DNA from: SIG469 sp964541215
Lineage (GTDB): Bacteria > Bacillota > Clostridia > Oscillospirales > Oscillospiraceae
NCBI GenBank assembly: GCA_964541215.1
Contig: CAZIPP010000008.1
Coordinates: forward strand, 1 to 31,902
Direction: 5' to 3'
DNA: 31,902 bases
The position numbers and the translations under genes were made by a program. Shown in pieces: positions 23,523 to 30,596 of this stretch. Position 1 is the first letter of the stretch. Every line of letters starts with the position of its first letter. Under the pieces are notes generated by a model. It saw nothing but the letters and a program-made list of their open reading frames with translations. It did not search any database and was not told the origin of the DNA.

Positions 23523-25102
23523 CTGTTTTGCAGCTGGCTGTATGGATGGTCAAGGTATTGGCAGTTTTCAACGTACATCAGCAGTTTGACCGCCAGAGCT
23601 GTGCGGAAAAACGCTGATCCGTCCTTGAAATCACAGTGAAGTATTTCGGATATCTGCTTGATGCGGTACTTGATAGTGTTTGCGTGGACAAATAGTTTTT
23701 CGGCACACAGGCTGATATTGCGCCCGCATTCAAGATAAACTGCCAGCGTTTTTATCAGCTCTTTGCCTTCCTTTTTGTCCAGTTCCACCAGATTATCGAA
23801 ACCTGTTGGCATCAAAGCAGTAAGGTCAATGGTATTTGCAGCCAGCTCCATCATGTGGTATACAGCCATATCCTCGTAAAAGAAAAAAGGAACCTGTTTA
23901 TTCAGTACAGCTCCTGTCTGCATGGACATTGAAGCCTGAGCAAAGGCACGTCCAAAGTCCGAAAAGCTGCTGAACGATCCGCTGATACCGGCGCATAATC
24001 CACCATCGCCAAGAAAATCTCCAAGCTCAGTGAGCCACTGGGGAGGGTCTGAAGAAAAAAGTCGGTTTTCACCTTCATACAGCATGATGATGCCGGAATC
24101 CAGTGCATAGACCCGACAGTGTTTTTCACAGACATCGGAAAGCAACCGTCTGGATTCCCGCAGACTTTTGGCGGGAAGCAGACCATTCAGGGACAGGACA
24201 AGAATATGCATTGCCTTTTTGGGCTTCCAGTGAAGCCTTTCAAGAGCTTTGGCTATGTCGTTTTCGTTGGTGACCTGCGAATGGATCAGGGTTTCGATAA
24301 ATGACTCTTCTGTTTCCATAGGTGACGAAGGCAGCCGTGGAAGCTCATTTTCCAGTATGTTGCGCAGCAGTAAACAAACATCCAACTGCTGTGACGAAGG
24401 TACACTGCTTCGTGAAAAGACCAGCATATAGCCGGAAAGACTGTTTTTGCTGAACAGGGGATAGCTAAAAAGCTGCCATTGTTCATCCAGCCACCGGCAA
24501 AAGTAATCGGGCTTTGTGCTGCTCTCTGCTACGGTCTCGGCTCTTGAAGAAGCCTGACGCAGCTTTGCGCTGAAGCCGTTGCCGTCGGCGTACTGTTCCA
24601 TAATAGGGTTTATCTCGATGCTTGAGCTGTGGCTGATGATCTTCAGAGTGGGAGTTGTAAAGAATATTGGCAGCTTGATGTACTCATAGGCCTTTTTCAG
24701 CATACCGTCAATATCTTTGCATAAAAGCAGATCACGGCGAACCTCCGACAGGGGAGATTCCTTCATACCCAAGTCAAACATTACGCCTGCCAGATGCATA
24801 AGCACATCGGGCAGATAAACACCGCGCAGAAGTATGATCGAGTGCTGACCTAACACAGATTCGCTGCAGGACTGATCCAGTCCAACGGTGCAAAGCAGAG
24901 GAATACCGGAAAGCTGACCATGGGAATATGCACCAATATCGTTGGCAGTGCAGGCATATAAAGTATCACTGTTCAGAAGCTCAGAAGTATTTCTGGGCAG
25001 CTTTTTTAAAGCTCTGATATTTTCCGGAAAGACACCATAGACAGTAACATCGTATTCTTTTTCAAGGCAATTGATAATCTTATTGACGGAACAGAGCATC
25101 AT
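23507..25102 (-). CDS. PucR-family transcriptional regulator
   Basis: 531 residues. The C-terminal HTH_30/PucR helix-turn-helix is clear at about 455-512 (CAEKLFVHANTIKYRIKQI, then FFRTALAVKLL). The N-terminal part (1-about 120) resembles the PucR ligand-sensing domain, and the middle (about 270-420) the GGDEF-like region of CdaR-type regulators. Such proteins usually activate adjacent catabolic or transport genes when a metabolite is present. GGAGGTTT precedes a double ATG. It is divergent from the solute-binding lipoprotein and SnoaL operon with a 219-base intergenic region, so it probably controls that operon, and perhaps the beta-helix gene downstream. Confidence 0.88.
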   Translation of the reverse strand: MMLCSVNKIINCLEKEYDVTVYGVFPENIRALKKLPRNTSELLNSDTLYACTANDIGAYSHGQLSGIPLLCTVGLDQSCSESVLGQHSIILLRGVYLPDVLMHLAGVMFDLGMKESPLSEVRRDLLLCKDIDGMLKKAYEYIKLPIFFTTPTLKIISHSSSIEINPIMEQYADGNGFSAKLRQASSRAETVAESSTKPDYFCRWLDEQWQLFSYPLFSKNSLSGYMLVFSRSSVPSSQQLDVCLLLRNILENELPRLPSSPMETEESFIETLIHSQVTNENDIAKALERLHWKPKKAMHILVLSLNGLLPAKSLRESRRLLSDVCEKHCRVYALDSGIIMLYEGENRLFSSDPPQWLTELGDFLGDGGLCAGISGSFSSFSDFGRAFAQASMSMQTGAVLNKQVPFFFYEDMAVYHMMELAANTIDLTALMPTGFDNLVELDKKEGKELIKTLAVYLECGRNISLCAEKLFVHANTIKYRIKQISEILHCDFKDGSAFFRTALAVKLLMYVENCQYLDHPYSQLQNRTHGK

Positions 25103-25143
25103 AAACCTCCAAAAGTAAATAGATTCTCCTTTATTTCACAATG

Positions 25144-25173
25144 ATTATAATACCTTTTGAACAAATTAAGCAA
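25144..25173 (-). promoter_or_regulatory. Promoter of the PucR-family gene
   Basis: On the minus strand TTGCTT, 18 bases, TATAAT, about 41 bases before the ATG. Confidence 0.5.
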
Positions 25174-25238
25174 CAGACAATAAGTTAACTCTTGTATCAA
25201 TTAGACAAAAATAATATGAGTTTTTATCCTTTTGGACA

Positions 25239-25267
25239 GTGCCATTGGAATTAAGTGGCTTTATAAT
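25239..25267 (+). promoter_or_regulatory. Promoter of the solute-binding/SnoaL operon
   Basis: GTGCCA, 17 bases, TATAAT. The -35 is imperfect, which fits an activator-dependent promoter. A short dyad GCCATT/AAGTGGC spans the spacer and could be a regulator site; this is only suggestive. Confidence 0.45.
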
Positions 25268-25321
25268 TGTTGGTGTACAAAGCAATTGGAAGTACAAAGA
25301 AGAAATAAGGAGGAAAAAATA

Positions 25322-27088
25322 ATGCTGAAGCGTACAGTGATTTTTGCTCTGCTGTTGGCGATGCTTATGGGCATGTTTGCCGGATGCTCTTCGGAATCAA
25401 ATACACCGGAAGAAGAGCCGCAGCAGGAAACACAGGCAGTTGAAGAAACTCCCGCAGAGCCTGAAACGCCGGTGGAAGAGCAGCCGCCGGTGGAAGAGCC
25501 GCAGGAAGAACCGGAAGAGCCTGATCCCAATGAGGGTCTTGTGGCTGGTGATGTAGGCTATGACTGGTCTGTATTCCAGCCTGTTACGGAAGAACCGGTG
25601 ACCCTGACAATGTTCTATACTCAGCCTCCGATGCTGAGCGCCATTGTTGAGGTTCCTTCGGACAAAAGCTATGTTTATCAGAAACTGGAGGAATTGACCA
25701 ATGTAACCATTGATTTTGTCATGATAAACATGATGAACGCTACAACGGACTTTTCCCTCATGATGGCGGCAGGTGATATGTGCGACATCGTAAATGACGC
25801 CACCAAGTATTATTCTTCTGCTGACCTTGCATGCGATGAAGGCGCCTGCATAGACATTCTGCAATATGAGGAATATATGCCAAACTATATGGCGCTGATG
25901 GACGAACATTCTTTTATCTATGAAGACCTTCTGACCGATGCCGGCAGAATAGTCAGCTTTGCCAACATCACATATCCCTTTGAACGGGTTGCAGACAGCG
26001 GACTTGTGATCCGTAAGGACTGGCTGGACGAACTGGGCATGGATATTCCTGTCACTTACGACCAGTATCACGATGTTCTTGCAGCGTTCAAGACAGAGTA
26101 CGACATCTCTGACCCCTATGTAATGCCCTATAACGTACTGTCACCCTGGGGCTTGTTTGCAGGCGGCTACGGTCTGAACCTTCGTGACGGTGAACAGAAC
26201 TTCTATATGGAAGGCGACAAGATCGCACTGGCTACCGTGTCTGACGCATATTACGACTGGCTGAGCATGTTCCGCGACTGGTACGTTGAAGGACTTATCG
26301 GCAAGGACTTCATGTCCTTTATGGAAAACCTGCCTGATCAGGCGCTTATCACAAGCGGACAGACCGGTCTTTGGTTCTCTGATACTCCGTATATCAAAAC
26401 ATATGAAAACCTTATGGCAGAAGCCGACCCCAACTGCGTACTGGATCTGGCACCGGACCCGGCAATGTATGAGGATTACTCCGGCTATATCTACAGTGAA
26501 AATTCTGTTTCCGTAGCAGACGGCGGTTTCTCTGTATCCGAAAACTGTGACGAGCCTGAGATCGCTGTAGCATGGTGCGATTACTGGTATGATCCCGATC
26601 TGCGTCAGTTCATCAACTATGGACATGAAGGCGTAACCTTTGAGTATGACGAAAACGGAGAACCTCAGCTGGCCGGTCTTATCACCGATAATGAGTACGG
26701 TCTTACTACTCGTCTGGCAAACGGTCTGTATCTTTGCACCAGCGGCGGCTTCCTGAATATGACCAACAAGCTGAACAACGACTATTCAGAACTTCAGCAC
26801 AAGGCTAAGGTCGCATGGGAACTTCCTGAACTGGATCCCGCAAAATCCTCAACCTCCGGTTTGCCCGAAGACTTCAGTCTCTCTGCGGATGAATCCTCGG
26901 ACATCACCACAATTATGGCAGACATCATTACATACGTAACCGAAAAAGCCCTGAAATTCGTTACCGGTGAGATCGAGCTGAATGAAACTACTTATCAGCA
27001 GTACAAGGACGATATCAACGACATGAAGCTTGGTGAAGCCCTTGCCATAATGGAAGTCGCTTACGAAAGATGCCTCGCCGAAGAATAA
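25322..27088 (+). CDS. ABC-transporter extracellular solute-binding lipoprotein
   Basis: 588 residues from the ATG preceded by AAGGAGG; the longer open frame has no ribosome-binding site. A lipoprotein signal peptide ends in lipobox FAGC (Cys22). A Glu/Pro/Gln-rich acidic linker (about 23-72) comes before the binding domain. The domain has LTMFYTQPP, SFANITYPFERVADSGLVIRK and DWLDELGMDIPVTYDQY, as in family 1 (LplA/YtcQ-like) sugar- or peptide-binding proteins. No permease or ATPase gene is nearby, so it must use distant transport genes or act as a sensor. First gene of a four-gene operon with three SnoaL-like genes, divergent from the PucR regulator. Confidence 0.88.
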   Translation: MLKRTVIFALLLAMLMGMFAGCSSESNTPEEEPQQETQAVEETPAEPETPVEEQPPVEEPQEEPEEPDPNEGLVAGDVGYDWSVFQPVTEEPVTLTMFYTQPPMLSAIVEVPSDKSYVYQKLEELTNVTIDFVMINMMNATTDFSLMMAAGDMCDIVNDATKYYSSADLACDEGACIDILQYEEYMPNYMALMDEHSFIYEDLLTDAGRIVSFANITYPFERVADSGLVIRKDWLDELGMDIPVTYDQYHDVLAAFKTEYDISDPYVMPYNVLSPWGLFAGGYGLNLRDGEQNFYMEGDKIALATVSDAYYDWLSMFRDWYVEGLIGKDFMSFMENLPDQALITSGQTGLWFSDTPYIKTYENLMAEADPNCVLDLAPDPAMYEDYSGYIYSENSVSVADGGFSVSENCDEPEIAVAWCDYWYDPDLRQFINYGHEGVTFEYDENGEPQLAGLITDNEYGLTTRLANGLYLCTSGGFLNMTNKLNNDYSELQHKAKVAWELPELDPAKSSTSGLPEDFSLSADESSDITTIMADIITYVTEKALKFVTGEIELNETTYQQYKDDINDMKLGEALAIMEVAYERCLAEE

Positions 27089-27119
27089 AAAGTAATTCCG
27101 AAAATGAAAGGAGTAAAAT

Positions 27120-27857
27120 ATGTCTGAGATCAACATTGAAAAATTGGTTGATAGATGGGAAGACAGAAGAGATGTCAAAAACCTGATGGGTATTTTTGTA
27201 CACTATCTGCTTCTCAAAAAGGAATCCTCTATGGTTGCTGACCTCTGGTCATCAAGAGAGGATATCGCTTATGGTGTCAACAGCGGATGGTACAAAGGTC
27301 GTGAAGCTGTTAAGGGTTATTTCGGCAGCTTTGATGAGCACACCGCTGCGGTTGCCGCCATCTTAAAGGAAAAGTTCCCCGATAAGCTTGGCGAACTTAG
27401 TGATGAAGAATTGTTTGGCACCGGCGTACTGGAACTGAAATCTGTCTCCAACTATGTTATCGAGGTTGCTGACGACGGACAGACTGCAAAAGGATGCGCC
27501 TGCCTGTTTGGATTCGATACCACTGTGGATGAATACGGTCCCGTATCCCACTGGATATTCGGCATGGTAGCCATTGACTTCATCCTTGAGGATGAACAGT
27601 GGAAGATCTGGCACATGCAGTATCTTGAGGATATCAATCATCCCTCAGGCTTTGACTGGGGCAAAAAAGAGGAGTATCCTTTTGAGGAACTGCCTGAATT
27701 CGCATCTATCAAGGGGTGGGCACCTCCTGCACCCAATGTGCCTGTGGTACTTCGCGAAAAGTACAGCGGCACCAGACCCTTTGCCAAGCTTATCGACGCG
27801 CCTGAACCCTATGTGACCTTTGCTGAAACCTTCAGCTACGGACCGGAGGAGGTATAA
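27120..27857 (+). CDS. SnoaL/NTF2-like protein 1
   Basis: 245 residues; AAAGGAG precedes the ATG. The N-terminal 160 residues fit the SnoaL-like (NTF2 fold, SnoaL_4) pattern: a helical start with VKNLMGIFVHYLL, then ADLWSS, GWYKGREAVKGYF, VIEVADDGQTAKG and WKIWHMQYLED. This cone-shaped fold holds dehydratases, isomerases and cyclases of small hydrophobic molecules, including bile-acid dehydratase BaiE; the substrate here is unknown. The C-terminal 85 residues form a Pro-rich tail ending in FAETFSYGPEEV, shared in part with the next protein. Three bases separate it from that gene. Confidence 0.82.
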   Translation: MSEINIEKLVDRWEDRRDVKNLMGIFVHYLLLKKESSMVADLWSSREDIAYGVNSGWYKGREAVKGYFGSFDEHTAAVAAILKEKFPDKLGELSDEELFGTGVLELKSVSNYVIEVADDGQTAKGCACLFGFDTTVDEYGPVSHWIFGMVAIDFILEDEQWKIWHMQYLEDINHPSGFDWGKKEEYPFEELPEFASIKGWAPPAPNVPVVLREKYSGTRPFAKLIDAPEPYVTFAETFSYGPEEV

Positions 27858-27860
27858 ATC

Positions 27861-28622
27861 ATGGCTAAAAAGAAAAGAAAAACCTATTCTGACCTCGAAC
27901 GTATAATCCGGGTATGGGATATTGAAAAGGTCAAGGACCTTATGAGCCGCCGTACACTGCTGGACGCCAACGGCGAACACGAAAAGGAACTTGCTCAGCT
28001 TTGGGTATCCGATCCTGAGTATAAAAAAACAGCATCCTTCGGCAAAAACTGGGGCTACTATGTAGGTATGGACGAAATCAAAAGATACTACGTTACCCAG
28101 TACAACGAACGCCGCAGTGCTCAGCTGGCAGCCATAAGCGCAGCTGATCCCTCGGTTGAAAACATCCCCGAAAACCTTGGCTACGGTTCTTTTTCCATCC
28201 AGCCTTTGTCCACTCCTCACATCATCCTTGCGGATGACGGCAAGACCGCTCAGGGTACATGGTACTCCATAGGTCAGGAAAGCTATGGTCTTCCCGGCGG
28301 CGAGGCAGACGCAAAATGGCACTGCCAGAAAATTTGTGCCGACCTTGTTAAGGAAGCAGACGGCAGCTGGAAGATATGGCACCTTTTCATCTCCAGCGAC
28401 TTTATGGTTGGCGCAGGACACGATACCAGCGAACTGCAGTCCATCTATATCCGCGGCACCAGCCCCGACGAAAAGTCCTTTGGCAAGCCAACCATTTCAA
28501 TGCTTGCCCACGACCCGTCTTACACCTGGGGCGACAACTATCCGCCGCTGGGCGATGTATATGAAACATATTCCGATGATATAGGATACGGTCCCGAGGG
28601 ACATCCCAAATATGAAGACTGA
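27861..28622 (+). CDS. SnoaL/NTF2-like protein 2
   Basis: 253 residues, paralogous to its neighbours; GGAGGTA overlaps the end of the previous gene. Shared motifs are VKDLMSRR, AQLWVS, GYYVGMDEIKRYYV, IILADDGKTAQGTW and GSWKIWHLF. The C-terminal tail carries DVYETYSDDIGYGPEG, like the ETFSYGPEE tail of protein 1. A basic N-terminus (AKKKRKTYS) precedes the domain. Probably a soluble cytoplasmic enzyme, or a non-catalytic partner that forms a hetero-oligomer with proteins 1 and 3. Confidence 0.82.
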   Translation: MAKKKRKTYSDLERIIRVWDIEKVKDLMSRRTLLDANGEHEKELAQLWVSDPEYKKTASFGKNWGYYVGMDEIKRYYVTQYNERRSAQLAAISAADPSVENIPENLGYGSFSIQPLSTPHIILADDGKTAQGTWYSIGQESYGLPGGEADAKWHCQKICADLVKEADGSWKIWHLFISSDFMVGAGHDTSELQSIYIRGTSPDEKSFGKPTISMLAHDPSYTWGDNYPPLGDVYETYSDDIGYGPEGHPKYED

Positions 28623-28636
28623 GGAGGAGCTGCTAA

Positions 28637-30453
28637 ATGAAAAAGAAACATTTATCCATAAGCCAGCGTATCCATAACGCCGAAGGCAGCCAGATGGCGG
28701 AGTTCCTCCATGCCCGTCATTCTTACCTCCATGCCAAGGCATGGGGCGACGAGGAATGGGGACAGATCTGGTCAACCAGCGACGACACTTCCTGGGCACA
28801 TTCCTTCGGTCGAATGAGAGGCTATGAAAGCGTTTACTACAACAATGTTACCACCTATAACAAAGGCGGTTTCCAGAACTATATGCAGATGCTGTCCATG
28901 CTGCCGGAGCTGGGTCACTTCGATGCCCGTTCCTGCCGTGAAGTGGCTATGCATACCCTTGCCACCGATATTATCGAAGTGGCTGACGACGGCATGACGG
29001 CTCGTGCATCCTTCCTTACTCCCGGTGTTCTGTTCAGTACTCTTAATGCTAACTTTAAGGCAAAATGCATGACATTGTGGGAAAGATACGGTTCCGATTT
29101 TGTGTTTGAAAACGGCGAGTGGAGATATCTGCACGAACAGGTCTGCCCTGACCTTGGCGGTAGTTTTGACTCTACCAACTCCGGTCATGATGCCTATGAC
29201 AAGGTGGTCAATCCACCCGCAGGCGGTCCCGGTATGCAGCCCGGCGGTGCTGCAGCTGCTGCACAGCTTGATCCTCCCGACGGAGGCGGACTGTGGCTTC
29301 AGGACGGTGGACCGCTGCACGTGAGCTATACTCCCTTGCTGCAGATACAGAATTCCGTACCTTACCCTGTACCTTACGTTACCATGGATGATGACAACAC
29401 CTATACCAAGAAACGCCAGCACGAGGTAAGCTTCAATATCGACAGATTCGGTAAAATCGTGGGTGCTGTTGAAATCAGTATGGGTGGTCCTGGCGGAGCA
29501 CCCGGTGGTGGAGCACCCGGCGGAGCAGGTGGCCCTCAGGGCGGCGGTGGAGCGCCCGGTGGTGGAGCACCCGGTGGTGGAGCACCCGGCGGAGGAGCAC
29601 CCGGCGGAGCAGGTGGTCCTCAGGGCGGTGGAGGAGCACCTGGCGGTGGAGCACCCGGTGGTGGAGCACCTGGCGGTGGAGCACCCGGTGGTGGAGCACC
29701 TGGCGGTGGAGCGCCCGGCGGTGGAGCACCCGGTGGCGGAGCACCCGGCGGTGCGAAATCCAATTGGACTTCTACCCATCTTGCNNNNNNNNNNNNNNNN
29801 NNNNNNNNNNNNNNNNNNNNNNNNNNNNNNNNNNNNNNNNNNNNNNNNNNNNNNNNNNNNNNNNNNNNNNNNNNNNNNNNNNNNCCGGTGGCGGAGCACC
29901 CGGCGGTGCGAAATCCAATTGGACTTCTACCCATCTTGCTCATGCAGCTTCTTATGCAAAAACCAAGATCCGCAAGGGCGCAATGCATGTAATAACCGGT
30001 GTTGGCAACGAATGCGTTATCGCAGCTATGGCTTGCGCTGCTTATCCCGAAGATGCAAAGTTTTCGATTCCTGCCGCTGGTAAGGAATTCCCCGTTCTTC
30101 GTCTCCCGCTGGGCAATGAAAACCCCGATGGCGACATGAAGTACGAGGTCACCGAAAAGGGCGACGGCGTATATATCAAATTTATCGCTGATGACGACTC
30201 TAAGCCTAAAACCAACGGTCCTCATAACTACGATATCGAAAATAAGCTTCCCTATGAGGTGCTGCCTCAGGTCGATCCTGAAAAGCATGTATACCTGCAG
30301 GGCAACGGTCAGTTCCCGTTGAAGGCAACCATCGCATATTCTTACTGCGAACGCTGCAAGAGTATCAACTGGTTGGCACAGGGCGCTGAAAAGTATGTCT
30401 GCGTAGCTTCCTTCTGTGATGAACGCGAAGTTGGCGACGAGACAGATATCTAA
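28637..30453 (+). CDS. SnoaL/NTF2-like protein 3 with Gly-rich linker and extra C-terminal domain (spans assembly gap)
   Basis: GAGGAGG precedes the ATG. Residues 1-about 190 are the SnoaL-like domain (FLHARHSYLHAKAW, QIWSTS, IIEVADDGMTARASF, GEWRYLHEQ), paralogous to the two upstream genes. A Pro-rich segment similar to their tails follows, then a GGGAP-type linker (about 283-372). The gene then meets the 100-N gap. As printed, the two sides are in different frames, but the identical 55 bases on both sides suggest they overlap; removing one copy and the Ns (155 bases) gives a continuous 553-residue frame ending at 30453. The C-terminal 170 residues include CERC and CVASFC, possibly a metal site, in a domain I do not recognise. 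Confidence 0.7.
29485..29752 (+). repeat. 15-bp tandem repeat encoding GGGAP
   Basis: Units of GGTGGAGCACCCGGC type are repeated in frame, with two GGAGGPQGG interruptions. Third-base differences between units (GCACCC/GCACCT, GGC/GGT) show it is not a simple recent expansion. Such a tract is prone to slippage and to assembly breaks. Confidence 0.9.
29730..29939. repeat. 55-bp direct repeat flanking the N gap
   Basis: Bases 29730-29784 and 29885-29939 are identical over all 55 positions, and the 100 N lie exactly between them. This is what two overlapping contig ends joined with a placeholder look like. Confidence 0.9.
29785..29884. other. Assembly gap of 100 N
   Basis: Exactly 100 undetermined bases, a conventional size for an unknown gap. 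The real length may be zero or negative (overlap), or may hide more GGGAP repeat units. Confidence 0.98.
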
Positions 30454-30465
30454 ATAAACAACAAG

Positions 30466-30498
30466 ACAGGTGGTACAAATCGTACCACCTGTTTTGAT
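30466..30498 (+). terminator. Terminator of the SnoaL operon
   Basis: Perfect 11-bp stem ACAGGTGGTAC/GTACCACCTGT (30466-30476 with 30482-30492) followed by TTTTGATTT. It lies 12 bases after the stop codon. Confidence 0.9.
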
Positions 30499-30502
30499 TT
30501 GC

Positions 30503-30589
30503 TGTCATTTCGAACGCTGACGCAGTCGGCGGAGAAATCTCCATCCTGAGAAGGTGATTTCCCCTCACTTAGCTCGGTTCAAAATGACA
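30503..30589. repeat. Dispersed palindromic (MITE-like) repeat family A, 87 bp
   Basis: It begins TGTCATTTCGAACG and ends GGTTCAAAATGACA, giving inverted termini. It fills the gap between the SnoaL operon terminator and the convergent phosphofructokinase gene. The internal GTCAGCTTTGCTGAC of other copies is here CTGACGCAGTCGGCGG. Confidence 0.8.
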
Positions 30590-30596
30590 GTATAAA

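Noticed and set aside
25201..25237. Alternative upstream promoter (TTAGAC or TTGGAC as -35) for the lipoprotein operon
   Set aside because: No acceptable -10 lies at 16-18 bases from either box; GTGCCA with TATAAT at 17 bases fits better.
29485..29752. Short tandem repeats resembling a CRISPR array
   Set aside because: Units are 15 bp, contiguous, without spacers, and in frame with a protein; this is a coding minisatellite.
29764..30453. Independent gene starting inside the N gap
   Set aside because: The apparent start is in the repeated 55-bp segment without a ribosome-binding site; merging the overlap makes it the C-terminus of SnoaL-like protein 3.
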